64,000 nucleotides of DNA from Bacteroidota bacterium (GCA_027484685.1 JAIXSO010000031.1:1-64000), one strand, 5' to 3'; shown: positions 34,785 through 44,269, counted from the stretch's first letter. A program made the numbers and translations. The notes: generated from the sequence alone by a model not told the origin.

Positions 34785-37175
34785 ATGCTTACACAGACAA
34801 AATACTCCAGCAAATTTTATCCGGACGCCATAATAGATGTAAAAAAAGAAGGTAATTTTTTTATTTTCACCACTAGCGAAACCATTTTAGAGGCCAGGGT
34901 AATGACCGATAAAATCATCAGATTTAGATATGCAGCTGATGGTTTTTTTCAAAAAGATTTTAGTTATGCTGTTAGCAAATATTTTGACGAAAAGTTAGTA
35001 GAACTTCATTTTTATGAAGATGACGGTTTTTATTATATCCAAACACAATCAATTACTGCCAAAATAAGCAAGGAAAACATGAAAATTACCATGCTTGACA
35101 GGCAAAATAATATTATTAGTGAAGATGAAGCAGGTTTTCATTGGCAACATTATTTGGTAAAAGGTGGTAAAATAAATTATTGCAGCAAAAAAATTCAGCC
35201 AGACGAGTACTTTTATGGTATGGGCGATAAGCCAACCGAAATGAACTTACGTGGTAAATATTTTGAAAACTATGGTATGGATACTTATGGTTTTCAAAAA
35301 GACCAAGACCCATTGTATAAAAATATTCCGTTTTTTATGGGTGTGCATAGCAAAGGCGAAATTGGATATGGTATTTTTTACGACAACTCTTTCCGTACCA
35401 TTTTTGATTTTGGAAAAGGAAATCCTGATATATTAAGCTTTTATGCGCGAGGTGGCGAAATGAATTATTACTTTATTTACGGACCAGATTTATTAAAAGT
35501 AGTAGAACAATATGCTAGTTTAACTGGAACGCCCGAACTACCGCCAATGTGGAGTTTAGGTTACCATCAATGTAAATGGAGTTACTACCCCGAAAGTAAA
35601 GTACGTGAAATCACCTCTGAATTTAGGAAACGAAAAATTCCATGCGATGCCATTTATTTAGACATTGATTACATGGAAGGTTTCCGTTGTTTTACTTGGA
35701 GCAAGGAATATTTTCCTGACCCTAAAAAAATGATCAGTGAACTTTCGGCAGATGGATTTAAAACGGTAGTAATTATTGACCCAGGAATAAAAATAGATAA
35801 AGATTACTGGGTTTGGCAGGAAGCCATTGCTAAAGATTATTTTTGTAAAAGAGCAGATGGCACTTTAATGGAAGGCGATGTTTGGCCGGGTAAATGTCAT
35901 TTCCCCGATTTTACCAATCCAGAAGTGCGTGAATGGTGGAGTGGTTTATTTAAAGGTTTAATTGAAGCGGGCGTGCGCGGAGTTTGGAACGATATGAACG
36001 AACCTGCTGTTTTTGAAATTGGCACTTTCCCTGAGGATGTGCGCCATGATTACGATGGAAACCCATGTAGCCACAGAAAAGCGCATAATGTATATGGTAT
36101 GCAAATGGCCAGAGCTACTCAAAAAGGTATTAAACGCTATTTACAACCTTTGCGTCCGTTTGTAATTACTCGTTCAGGATACAGTGGTTTGCAACGTTAT
36201 TCAAGTGTATGGACAGGAGATAACATTGCTACTTGGGAGCATTTATGGATAGCTAGTCAACAATGCTTACGATTAAATATTTCGGGTGTATCTTTTTGCG
36301 GAAGCGATGTAGGCGGATTTATAGGCGAACCTGATGGTGAATTGTATACACGTTGGGTTCAATTAGCTGCTTTCCATCCGTTTTTCAGAACACATAGTGC
36401 TGGTAACGAAACTAAGTTTGACCAAGAACCTTGGAGTTTTGGAACCAAATACGAATACATTGTAAAAAAATTCATTCATTTACGTTACCAATTATTGCCT
36501 TACATGTACACTGCATTTTGGCAAAACAGTAAGTTTGGAACTCCTATTTTACGTCCGTTGGCATTTATTGACCAAACCGACACAGAAACCCTTTACCGTA
36601 ACGATGAGTTTGCAGTTGGTGACCATATTTTGGTTTGCCCTGTAATGCGCCCTGGAATTACCGAACGCACTGTTTATTTACCAAGAGGACGTTGGTTTAA
36701 TATTTGGAACGACCATGAATATATTGGTGGAAAAGAACATTTAATTGGTTGCCCACTTGATAGAATGCCTGTATTTATTAAAGCTGGTGCAGTTATTCCA
36801 CAATGGCCAAAACAACAATATGTAGGCGAGTTAGATGTTTTAGAAACCACTTTACATGTTTATTTCAATAAGGAAAAAGAAGTAATTAGTTACCTTTACG
36901 AAGATGCAGGCGACAATTACGGCTACCGCATGGGATTATATAACCTACATAAATTTTATGTAAAAGGAAACAGTAAAAATTTAATCCTTTCTCATATTTT
37001 AGAAGGTGCTTTTGAAAGCAATAAAACGTTTAAAGTAGTAGTTCATGGGTTACCATTTACTTGCACTGAGTTTGTGGTAGATGGAAAAAGCCATAAAGTA
37101 ACTGAAAAGAACTTGGCCGTTGGCACTGTTAAATTTAAAGTAGATAGAGATTTTAAACGCATTATTTTGAGATAG
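34785..37175 (+). CDS. Glycoside hydrolase family 31 alpha-glucosidase
   Basis: A 796-residue enzyme releasing glucose (or a related sugar) from alpha-linked oligosaccharides. The N-terminal beta-sandwich (about 1-240) precedes a TIM barrel with WNDMNEP (nucleophile Asp403) and VWTGDNIATWEH (acid/base Asp479), then YLDIDYMEG earlier in the barrel and C-terminal beta domains. There is no signal peptide, so it should act in the cytosol. The divergent GT-B and GH57 genes suggest a shared alpha-glucan pathway. The ATG start at 34785 is the first in frame. Confidence 0.95.
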   Translation: MLTQTKYSSKFYPDAIIDVKKEGNFFIFTTSETILEARVMTDKIIRFRYAADGFFQKDFSYAVSKYFDEKLVELHFYEDDGFYYIQTQSITAKISKENMKITMLDRQNNIISEDEAGFHWQHYLVKGGKINYCSKKIQPDEYFYGMGDKPTEMNLRGKYFENYGMDTYGFQKDQDPLYKNIPFFMGVHSKGEIGYGIFYDNSFRTIFDFGKGNPDILSFYARGGEMNYYFIYGPDLLKVVEQYASLTGTPELPPMWSLGYHQCKWSYYPESKVREITSEFRKRKIPCDAIYLDIDYMEGFRCFTWSKEYFPDPKKMISELSADGFKTVVIIDPGIKIDKDYWVWQEAIAKDYFCKRADGTLMEGDVWPGKCHFPDFTNPEVREWWSGLFKGLIEAGVRGVWNDMNEPAVFEIGTFPEDVRHDYDGNPCSHRKAHNVYGMQMARATQKGIKRYLQPLRPFVITRSGYSGLQRYSSVWTGDNIATWEHLWIASQQCLRLNISGVSFCGSDVGGFIGEPDGELYTRWVQLAAFHPFFRTHSAGNETKFDQEPWSFGTKYEYIVKKFIHLRYQLLPYMYTAFWQNSKFGTPILRPLAFIDQTDTETLYRNDEFAVGDHILVCPVMRPGITERTVYLPRGRWFNIWNDHEYIGGKEHLIGCPLDRMPVFIKAGAVIPQWPKQQYVGELDVLETTLHVYFNKEKEVISYLYEDAGDNYGYRMGLYNLHKFYVKGNSKNLILSHILEGAFESNKTFKVVVHGLPFTCTEFVVDGKSHKVTEKNLAVGTVKFKVDRDFKRIILR

Positions 37176-37188
37176 TTTTAGGTTGTTA

Positions 37189-37216
37189 GTTGTCAGTTGA
37201 TGGTTGTCAGTTGATA
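37189..37216. repeat. Two tandem 14-bp units downstream of the GH31 gene
   Basis: GTTGTCAGTTGAT plus one variable base, twice in a row, followed shortly by the short palindrome AACCATGGTT at 37231-37240. This gap of 324 bases (37176-37499) holds no gene. Confidence 0.85.
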
Positions 37217-37323
37217 GCTAATGGACCATAAACCATGGTTGATAGCAGATGTTTTTTCGGCCTAAGCGTGATGTCATTGATTGGTTCAATTAATAACCTC
37301 ATGATTAATTTGAATCTTGAATT

Positions 37324-37358
37324 AAACTTTGTCAAAGTTTAAAACTTTGACAAAGTTT
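37324..37358. repeat. 17-bp perfect inverted repeat whose arms are themselves near-palindromes
   Basis: AAACTTTGTCAAAGTTT (37324-37340) is followed one base later by its exact reverse complement (37342-37358). Each arm is also nearly self-complementary around its centre. Fifteen bases of the right-arm form recur at 147-161. Confidence 0.9.
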
Positions 37359-37499
37359 TCCCGCACTTTTTTTTATAATAGATTATGTAAATTTAAACGC
37401 CTTATATTAAATAAATTTCAACTTTGCAATATTATTTTAGCAAGGAAAAGACTCGAAAAAGTTAAATGCTTATAGAAAATATAACCATACAAAAAATCA

Positions 37500-37925
37500 A
37501 TGCCAATCATTATTAACCATAAACTTAACCAACAGGAATTACAAAGTTGGGTGATAAAAATAAATGAAGGCAAATCTTCTTTTTTACTTAACCAATATAC
37601 ACATATAGAAGCAGCAGTAAAAAACGATGTAATTGTGTTAAAAAATATTGCCTATATAGCTAAAGGAAAACTAACAGACGACAATAACCTAGTATTTGAT
37701 ATAAAACTAAAGCCTATATTTAAACTAATAGCAGCACTTTTTATACTTATGCTATTAGCTTTTCTAATTTCAGACCAAGTAACCGTAAACAGTATAAACA
37801 ATCCAAGCATTTTAAATAGAATTGCATTTGTTTCGGTAGGTTTGATATTAGGAGCATTTATAGCAATGATATTGATAAAAATAAAACGCAGCTTTATTGA
37901 ATTGATAAAAAAAGAACTATCCTAA
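37500..37925 (+). CDS. Hypothetical membrane protein with two C-terminal helices
   Basis: A 141-residue protein with a soluble N-terminal part (about 1-75) and two hydrophobic helices (about 78-96 and 109-127), then a basic tail. No family recognised. It opens a run of three small membrane-protein genes on the plus strand (37.5-39.2 kb), each separated by about 100 bases, so shared expression is possible but not shown. Confidence 0.62.
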   Translation: MPIIINHKLNQQELQSWVIKINEGKSSFLLNQYTHIEAAVKNDVIVLKNIAYIAKGKLTDDNNLVFDIKLKPIFKLIAALFILMLLAFLISDQVTVNSINNPSILNRIAFVSVGLILGAFIAMILIKIKRSFIELIKKELS

Positions 37926-38021
37926 AGTTTGATATAAAAATGAGACTTATAACTAGCTATTATTTAATCATAAAATAGTCGGCAAATAAATAAATCAGCG
38001 AATAACCATTTGACAAACTAC

Positions 38022-38639
38022 ATGAAAGAATTTTTAAACTTAAACCAACAAAAAATAATTTTTTGGACTAAAATTTTATTCATTTCTATTGGGTTGCTAG
38101 GACTATTATTTTCTGTTGTAGTTGCATTCACTAATAACTTGGAAAGTGGACTTGAGTGCATGTTATATTCAATACTCTTTAATATTTGTTTCGTAGTTAT
38201 TATAGTTCTGTTAGCTATTGTTTTAGACTATTTTTTTATATTTAAAAAAAGACTTGATTACTTAAATAATCAATACTTGCAAAACTTCTTTATAAAAAAT
38301 CAATTTACTATTGTAATAATTAACAGTGAAAATAAACACAAGCTAACGCATTACGAAATGCAAGGTAAAATAGGAGAATTTACGGTAAGAACTTATACTG
38401 TACCTTATCATTTTAATAGACTTTTCTTTAATTTTAAAGTGGATATTATTCCAATTGAAAAAGAACGTTATAAATCTCTGGCTAAAATATTTAAAGACTT
38501 AAATGCCATATTTGAATTTGAAGGAATATTGGTAGAAATTGAAATAAATAAAACCCTATCTGAAGAAAGTATAACCAAAAAACTTTATGCCTTTGCAGAT
38601 GTGTTGAGAAAAGAAAACATTAAGCCAACCTTTGAATAA
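38022..38639 (+). CDS. Hypothetical membrane protein, two N-terminal helices
   Basis: A 205-residue protein from the ATG at 38022 (a TTG 12 bases upstream is in frame but less likely). Two hydrophobic helices (about 15-36 and 46-71) are followed by a soluble alpha/beta domain of about 130 residues with many Lys and Ile. No motif recognised. It lies between two other membrane proteins of unknown role. Confidence 0.62.
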   Translation: MKEFLNLNQQKIIFWTKILFISIGLLGLLFSVVVAFTNNLESGLECMLYSILFNICFVVIIVLLAIVLDYFFIFKKRLDYLNNQYLQNFFIKNQFTIVIINSENKHKLTHYEMQGKIGEFTVRTYTVPYHFNRLFFNFKVDIIPIEKERYKSLAKIFKDLNAIFEFEGILVEIEINKTLSEESITKKLYAFADVLRKENIKPTFE

Positions 38640-38748
38640 CAAGGCTTTCAATTAGCAATAATTGAATGATTTTTTATATTTGAAATAGCATAAAACTAAG
38701 GTTATTCTACAAACTAATTTCAAGCAAAAATTAAGTAATAAAGGCACA

Positions 38749-39228
38749 ATGAGCAAAACCAAAATAAATTCAATAATAAAAATTCAAATCTTGTATACTT
38801 TTATTACCACTTTTTGTATTTATATGTTTTTTGCACTTCTTGATAACGATTTTGGTTTTGATGGAATTTTAGGTCTTATGTTTTTTCAACCAATTATAGC
38901 ATTCTTATTATCGGGCTTAACCATTTTAATTTGTTTAATTATTGGTCTTCCAATTAGACTTTACAGCAAGCTTAATTCTTGGTGGACAAAAAACTTTTAC
39001 ATTTCAATTATTGGAGTAATTATTGGACTCATGATGATTTTACTAGCTTTGCTACCAGCCTTCAACGAAACTGTAACATATAACCTTAACGAACAACCAA
39101 CCTCCAAACAAATACCAAACCTAACACTTTCATGTATTGGTTGGTTATTAACCGCTTTTTCAATTTTGCATTCTTATACGCCCCCGTTATTGATAAAAAA
39201 AATTAAAAATATTATCATAACTCGATAG
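38749..39228 (+). CDS. Hypothetical polytopic membrane protein
   Basis: A 159-residue protein with four hydrophobic helices (about 12-30, 38-68, 80-101 and 122-143) and a short basic tail. No conserved motif is recognised. It is the third of three neighbouring small membrane-protein genes and is followed by a gene relic. Confidence 0.6.
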   Translation: MSKTKINSIIKIQILYTFITTFCIYMFFALLDNDFGFDGILGLMFFQPIIAFLLSGLTILICLIIGLPIRLYSKLNSWWTKNFYISIIGVIIGLMMILLALLPAFNETVTYNLNEQPTSKQIPNLTLSCIGWLLTAFSILHSYTPPLLIKKIKNIIITR

Positions 39229-39349
39229 TATATTACTTTTGAGTCTATAAAAAGCCTTTAGCTAATAACCCAAACCTTGTTGCTAAATAATAGGGTTATC
39301 TTTTTAAAGGAAACAAACCAATGTATAACTTAAAATTGAATTTTGATGA

Positions 39350-39454
39350 ATAACCCAAGCAGCTTTTGTTACTCTTGATAAAACACAGAAATTATCTGAA
39401 TGGATAAAACAACTGAAAGAAGAAGGTATTTGGGAAAAACTCAAAATAAAATAA
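39350..39454 (+). pseudogene. Possible relic of the 3' end of a gene
   Basis: A stop-free stretch of 34 codons without ATG, directly after an in-frame TGA, reads like an amphipathic C-terminal helix (FVTLDKTQKLSEWIKQLKEE, then GIWEKLKIK and TAA). Composition looks protein-like rather than random, but it is short and no parent family is recognised. The rest of the 273-base gap holds nothing else. Confidence 0.3.
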
Positions 39455-39501
39455 CCACAATTCAAAAAAATCTATTAAAATATTTAGTTAGTGATTCTTG
39501 A

Positions 39502-40386
39502 TTATTCAGTTGCTGTTGCAATTTTGGTTGGTGCAACTGTGCCAGAATATGATTTAGCATACACGTAAGTAAACTCTGCTCCAAAAAACATAATAATAGA
39601 GGAATAAGAAACCCATAATAAAATTAATATAACCGAACCAGCAGCGCCATAAACCGAGGCTGGATTTGCTTTTCCAAAATAATAAGCAAGCGCAGTTTTT
39701 CCAATGGTAAATAATATACCGGTTATTAATGAACCTAACCAAACCTGCTTCCATTTTATTTCAGCATCTGGTAAAACTTTAAACATCAATGCAAACAAAA
39801 ATGAAATTACTGCAAGCGATAATAAAAAATTAATGATGCTAAAAACTGAAATCATAAAAGGTGAAGTATCCACTTTTATCCAATTGCTCATGGCAGCTAT
39901 GGCGGTAGAGATAACCAATGAAATAGTTAACAAAAAAGCAATAGCCAATATTAATCCAAACGAAAATAACCTTGCTTTTAAAATAGGTAAAATACCTTTT
40001 TGAGACACTGTTTTAACTTGCCAAATTACATTGAGTGTTTTTTGTAATTCAACAAAAACACCTGTAGCGCCAATTAATAGAATAATTACACCCACTATAG
40101 AGCCCCAAAGTGTAGCTTTTGATTCGTTGGCTTTTTCTAATATTTGGCTAATTTGATCGGCAGTGCTTGCCCCCATGCTTTTCGATATTTCATGAATGAG
40201 ATCATTATTTACGGTTTCATTACCGAAAAAATAGCCCATAATGGTAACTATTAAAAGCAACAAACCTGGAATGCTAAAAATGGCGTAGTAGGCTATAATT
40301 GCGCTTTCTCTAAATGGATCTATATTGATCCAAGCTTCAAAACTATCTTTAAAAAGTTTACCCAAATGTTTAAGTTTAAATGCCAT
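39502..40386 (-). CDS. YihY/BrkB-family inner-membrane protein
   Basis: A 294-residue membrane protein of the YihY (formerly RNase BN) family, with six hydrophobic helices and the family segments AIIAYYAIFSIPGLLLL, GATGVFVELQKTLNVIW and LPDAEIKWKQVWLGSL, ending with GAEFTYVYA. Transport of small molecules has been proposed for the family, but the function is not established. Its ATG overlaps the stop codon of the 61-residue gene upstream (TAATG), making it the last of three translationally coupled genes. Confidence 0.9.
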   Translation of the reverse strand: MAFKLKHLGKLFKDSFEAWINIDPFRESAIIAYYAIFSIPGLLLLIVTIMGYFFGNETVNNDLIHEISKSMGASTADQISQILEKANESKATLWGSIVGVIILLIGATGVFVELQKTLNVIWQVKTVSQKGILPILKARLFSFGLILAIAFLLTISLVISTAIAAMSNWIKVDTSPFMISVFSIINFLLSLAVISFLFALMFKVLPDAEIKWKQVWLGSLITGILFTIGKTALAYYFGKANPASVYGAAGSVILILLWVSYSSIIMFFGAEFTYVYAKSYSGTVAPTKIATATE

Positions 40387-40571
40387 TATTTAACCTTGGT
40401 ATTCTTTTTATTTAACTTAATACCTGCCTTGGTAATTTTTTTAGGTGAACCTGCTATTTGATTAGGATCATTCGCATTGGGTTTTTCTCCATTAAAATCT
40501 TGATATGTTTTTTTCTCTAACAAGTTAATGGTTTCAATGGTATTTATGGTTTTCAAAGTCTTCTTTTTCAT
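40386..40571 (-). CDS. Small basic hypothetical protein in YihY operon
   Basis: A 61-residue Lys/Asn/Thr-rich soluble protein with no recognised domain. Its start overlaps the upstream small membrane-protein gene by four bases (ATGA) and its stop overlaps the YihY start by one base. This tight packing supports it being translated. Confidence 0.6.
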   Translation of the reverse strand: MKKKTLKTINTIETINLLEKKTYQDFNGEKPNANDPNQIAGSPKKITKAGIKLNKKNTKVK

Positions 40572-40789
40572 TTTGATGTATTGTTAAATTTATAAGTTAT
40601 TAATTTAGTTGGTTTTACTTTTTTAGTATTTCCTACTATTTTTCTTCCTATAACATACCGAGCTATTAAGGAACCCACCACTAAAATGAGCAACAAATGA
40701 ATGAAAACACCCGCGCCAAAAAAGAAAAAGCCAAAAGCCCAAATAACCAATAAAACTTTTGCTGAAATATGTAAAAATTGTGTTGCCAT
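40568..40789 (-). CDS. Small membrane protein, DUF5670/lmo0937-like
   Basis: A 73-residue protein with two hydrophobic helices (about 8-26 and 28-45) arranged like the lmo0937/DUF5670 family: a W-aromatic-Gly first helix, then GVFIHLLLILVVGSLIARYVIGRK. The basic tail of about 25 residues is extra. Members are often linked to envelope stress, but function is unknown. It starts the three-gene YihY operon. Confidence 0.68.
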   Translation of the reverse strand: MATQFLHISAKVLLVIWAFGFFFFGAGVFIHLLLILVVGSLIARYVIGRKIVGNTKKVKPTKLITYKFNNTSK

Positions 40790-40977
40790 GTTGTTCTTGT
40801 TTGCTCCAAAAGTGGCTTAAATAAACATATAACTTATTACATAATTATTTAAAGTGTTGCATAAATCACACGTTAAAGGAGGTATCAATTGAGAAAATTA
40901 ACTATTATAAATTAAAAGAAATATATTTGGAAATAATAATTCGTAGTAAATATTTACCGAGTGGTAATAATAAATCA

Positions 40978-41556
40978 ATGAGACTATTATCAATTGTATT
41001 TGCTTTTCTAATTTGGGGACAACCCATTCTAGGACAGACTAAAGATTCGACAAACTACTTAATCAATAGACTTTACTTGAAAATTAAATCATCTCGTTAT
41101 GTTCAATCTAAATATATTGGTTGTTATGGTTACCTATCAGAAACTTATCAAAATGTTGACTCACTTAAAGCAGCAATAGGTTTAGAATCTTTTACCGATT
41201 ATTTTAATGATTCATCTGTTAATTTGAAATATTATGCTTTTATTGAAATATTAGCCGTGGATGACAACCTAGCATTTGAAAAACTAAAAAGCATATCACA
41301 AAACTTTGATTCGATAAACTTTGATTTTGCAGGTCAGTTTCGAGGTGAAATATCTTTAAAAGAGCTACTAATTTGGGAGTATCTTAGCTATATAAAAGCG
41401 AAGTACTATTTGGGTGGTAATTGCTTATATCATGGCCGAGTTTATTTGTTTGATAAAAAGAATAAACGGGTATGGCGACAAAAGAAAAAAAAGACATACA
41501 ATTTTTTAACAAAGAATGGAATACCAAAAGAATGGATTGAAAATAACTACCATTGA
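40978..41556 (+). CDS. Secreted hypothetical protein
   Basis: A 192-residue protein from the ATG at 40978, chosen because it opens straight into a signal peptide (MRLLSIVFAFLIWGQPILGQ); an upstream TTG at 40927 would bury it. The mature part is mostly alpha-helical, with an Asp/Ser-rich middle and a very basic stretch (KKNKRVWRQKKKK) near the end. No family recognised. It opens a run of three small secreted or lipoprotein genes. Confidence 0.65.
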   Translation: MRLLSIVFAFLIWGQPILGQTKDSTNYLINRLYLKIKSSRYVQSKYIGCYGYLSETYQNVDSLKAAIGLESFTDYFNDSSVNLKYYAFIEILAVDDNLAFEKLKSISQNFDSINFDFAGQFRGEISLKELLIWEYLSYIKAKYYLGGNCLYHGRVYLFDKKNKRVWRQKKKKTYNFLTKNGIPKEWIENNYH

Positions 41557-41769
41557 AAGTACCTTGTTTTCTAAAAGTTGGGTATTTCTGTTAGCGGAAA
41601 CTTTTTGGCTCTATCAAATTTTAAAGGTTGCTTAACAAATTTCTATCCCAAACCCTCCAATAAACCAAACATTCAAACATTAGTCAAATTTCAAAAAATA
41701 TTTACTGTATTCAAGAAACCTAAATATATGAAATGCATAATGAAAATAAACCTTTTTTATAACAAAAAA

Positions 41770-42660
41770 ATGAAGCAATTTTTTAGTATAAATCAATCCT
41801 ATAAGTTTTTCAAATTTTCTATTTTGGTAATGCTATTAAGCTGTAATTCATTAGAAAATAAAGTCCAAAATAAACAGGTTTTAGTTGACTACTTTAACTC
41901 AAAAGGAAGATATGAGAGATTTACTAACTGTAACCTTAATTTTGGAGAAAGTTTAAATTCAAAAATTCAAGGCCTTCTTTTATTAGATTCAAATTCTAAA
42001 ATAAAGTATTATAGAAATTGCGCCTTTTCAAAAATAAGTGGTAATGACACCATTAATTATTTTATTTATGGCACCTCCGTTTCTGATTCATTTGTCTCTC
42101 AATTAAGAATACGATCCTTAAAAAACAAAATCCTTACAGATGATCAGCTCATATTTGACTTTAATAAAAAAAGCAACCTTAGTTTTGATTATTGGGTTGA
42201 TGATAACATGATAAGATTCTATTCAAGGATGGAAAATGGTAAAGCACATTACTCCGAATTTCAGTTAAACGAAGGTCTGATTACTAATATTTCCTTCATT
42301 CCAGATAGCATATATAGAAGGTTAGACTATATTCCAGAGGCAGGACAAAAAGTAAGAATTTTTGATGATTTTAGTTCAAAAAAAGTTGAAATAAACGGAA
42401 TTAAATCAAGTATGACGGGAATAATTACCAACTTGTATGGAAGTAAATGCGGCTTTTACATGATAATCCATTTAGATAAAAATGATTTAGTAAGTGATTC
42501 ATTTGTGGCCACTTCCAATGTAATTAACAATCACACAGAGTTGTTTAAACTTAATAATGATCAAACAGAAGAAAGAACTAATCTTTGCATTACTAATGGC
42601 AGTTGGCCTATAGAAGAACCTGTTTTAATAAAAGATAAAGTTTATATCGAATTTAAATAA
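41770..42660 (+). CDS. Putative lipoprotein of unknown function
   Basis: A 296-residue protein from the ATG at 41770, which gives a lipoprotein signal with the lipobox LLSC (Cys25). In-frame ATGs at 41728 and 41740 would lengthen the N-terminus and spoil the signal. The mature part is a Ser/Asn/Lys-rich, mainly beta protein without recognised domain. The first 21 bases downstream of the previous gene contain a spurious TTG start. Function unknown. Confidence 0.65.
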   Translation: MKQFFSINQSYKFFKFSILVMLLSCNSLENKVQNKQVLVDYFNSKGRYERFTNCNLNFGESLNSKIQGLLLLDSNSKIKYYRNCAFSKISGNDTINYFIYGTSVSDSFVSQLRIRSLKNKILTDDQLIFDFNKKSNLSFDYWVDDNMIRFYSRMENGKAHYSEFQLNEGLITNISFIPDSIYRRLDYIPEAGQKVRIFDDFSSKKVEINGIKSSMTGIITNLYGSKCGFYMIIHLDKNDLVSDSFVATSNVINNHTELFKLNNDQTEERTNLCITNGSWPIEEPVLIKDKVYIEFK

Positions 42661-42785
42661 AAATATCATTCGTTGAGAAGTATGACTATTTTGTGGCTTG
42701 GGAAAATATATTCTTCTAAGTACTTTTGTTACAATGAATACCTAAGTTTCGATTCCTTCATTTACTAAAACACTCAAATAAAACT

Positions 42786-43235
42786 ATGCAGTTAACATGT
42801 AAAAACAATTTTGTTAAATGGAAAACAATTTTGAATATCCTAACAATTTTACTATTTGTTTCCCTAACAACAGAAGCCTTTGCTAAGGGTTGTGCCGGAA
42901 CATACTTCATTAAAGGTATAGCCTATTCATTTGACAAAACAGTTTTAAAAAATGCTACTTTCACTGTAAAATTTGGCACTAAGATTAAAACTATTTCAAC
43001 AGACAGCAACGGACATTATGAAATTGAATTGAGCTGGGAAAGTCCATGTCCATCAGGAAGATCAAAAGAACAGCAAAAAAAAGATAGTGAAAAATCAAAT
43101 CCAGCATTTATCTACATCAATTTTGCCAATAAAGAAATAAAGTTAGAAAATAATTGGAAAAAATATGCTGAATGCCATCCCCACTCAAAAGACGCTATCA
43201 CTTGCAAAAAAGATTTATATTTCACTAACGATTAA
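42786..43235 (+). CDS. Secreted protein with carboxypeptidase-regulatory-like fold, unknown function
   Basis: A 149-residue protein. Hydrophobic segment at about 13-32 ending TEAFAKG acts as a signal peptide. The mature part looks like a single transthyretin/carboxypeptidase-regulatory-like beta-sandwich (FIKGIAYSFDKTVLKNATFTV, ISTDSNGHYEIELSW) with four cysteines (CAG, SPCPSG, CHPHS, CKKD). No partner gene gives a role. A bidirectional terminator follows 49 bases after the stop. Confidence 0.65.
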   Translation: MQLTCKNNFVKWKTILNILTILLFVSLTTEAFAKGCAGTYFIKGIAYSFDKTVLKNATFTVKFGTKIKTISTDSNGHYEIELSWESPCPSGRSKEQQKKDSEKSNPAFIYINFANKEIKLENNWKKYAECHPHSKDAITCKKDLYFTND

Positions 43236-43283
43236 CTAATTCTTACGTTAGTGAGTTTGTAAAAAGCCTATTTCGAAAACCAG

Positions 43284-43310
43284 AAAAGGTTGCCATTTGG
43301 CAACCTTTTT
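43284..43310. terminator. Bidirectional rho-independent terminator
   Basis: An 11-bp perfect stem (43284-43294 with 43299-43309), 4-base loop, flanked by A and T runs on the proper sides for both strands. It ends transcription of the plus-strand secreted-protein gene and of the minus-strand threonine dehydrogenase gene, whose stop is 6 bases away. Confidence 0.92.
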
Positions 43311-43315
43311 TATTG

Positions 43316-44269
43316 TTATACTGATTGTTTATACAGTTTATTTAAGTTTAGCATCATGTCGTCAGTCATTTTTTGTAAGTCAAAATCTGGCTGCCAGCCC
43401 CAATGTGCTCTTGCTTCTGCATCGTTAATGCTTTTTGGCCAACTATCGGCTATGGCTTGTCTAAAGTCTGGTGCAAAATCAATGGCAAAACTAGGTATGT
43501 GTTTTTGAATAGATGCTGCAATTTCCAATGGATTAAAGCTCATACCTGCTATATTATAACTACTTCTAATTTTAACTTGCTCTGCAGGCGCTTCCATTAA
43601 GTTAATAGTTGCTTTTAAAGCATCAGGCATATACATCATAGGTAAGGTAGTATGCTCATTTAAAAAACAAGTGTATTTGCCATTTTTTATGGCTTCGTGG
43701 TAAATATGTACTGCATAATCGGTAGTTCCTCCACCCGGTGCCGATTTATGGCCAATTAAACCAGGGTAACGAATGCTACGAACATCTACATTGTATTTTT
43801 GGAAATAATATTCGCAAAAACGCTCTCCAGCTTGTTTGCTTATACCATAAATGGTATTGGGCTCCATTACAGTGTATTGTGGAGTTAATATACTTGGCGT
43901 AGTTGGCCCAAATACAGCTATTGAACTTGGCCAATACACTTTTTTAATCAATCCTTCTTTGGCTGCATCCAAAATATGAAACAAACCTTGCATGTTTAAA
44001 TCCCATGCAAACTTCGGATTTTTTTCGGCAGTAGCGCTTAGTAAAGCCGCTAACAAATAAACTTGCGTTACATTGTATTTTTTTATGATGGCATAAACAC
44101 CATCGCGATCCATGATATCAATAATTTCGAAAGGACCAGGTGTAATTTCAGGTTTTTTCAAATCGCTACAAACCACTTTGTCTGTTCCGTAAATGGCACG
44201 AAGCGACTCGGCCAATTCTGTTCCAATTTGCCCGTTTGAGCCAATAATAAGTATCGTATCTGTTTTCAT
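43316..44269 (-). CDS. L-threonine 3-dehydrogenase, SDR type
   Basis: A 317-residue NAD-dependent enzyme that oxidises L-threonine to 2-amino-3-ketobutyrate. It is of the extended-SDR type known from Flavobacterium, not the zinc MDR type. Visible: GSNGQIG (10-16) cofactor loop, PSSIAVFG with Ser115/116, TIYGISKQAGER with Tyr141 and Lys145, and the family-specific PGGGTTDYAVHIYHEAI and LPMMYMPDALKAT segments. A 2-amino-3-ketobutyrate ligase is not in the window. It is a single gene. Confidence 0.9.
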   Translation of the reverse strand: MKTDTILIIGSNGQIGTELAESLRAIYGTDKVVCSDLKKPEITPGPFEIIDIMDRDGVYAIIKKYNVTQVYLLAALLSATAEKNPKFAWDLNMQGLFHILDAAKEGLIKKVYWPSSIAVFGPTTPSILTPQYTVMEPNTIYGISKQAGERFCEYYFQKYNVDVRSIRYPGLIGHKSAPGGGTTDYAVHIYHEAIKNGKYTCFLNEHTTLPMMYMPDALKATINLMEAPAEQVKIRSSYNIAGMSFNPLEIAASIQKHIPSFAIDFAPDFRQAIADSWPKSINDAEARAHWGWQPDFDLQKMTDDMMLNLNKLYKQSV

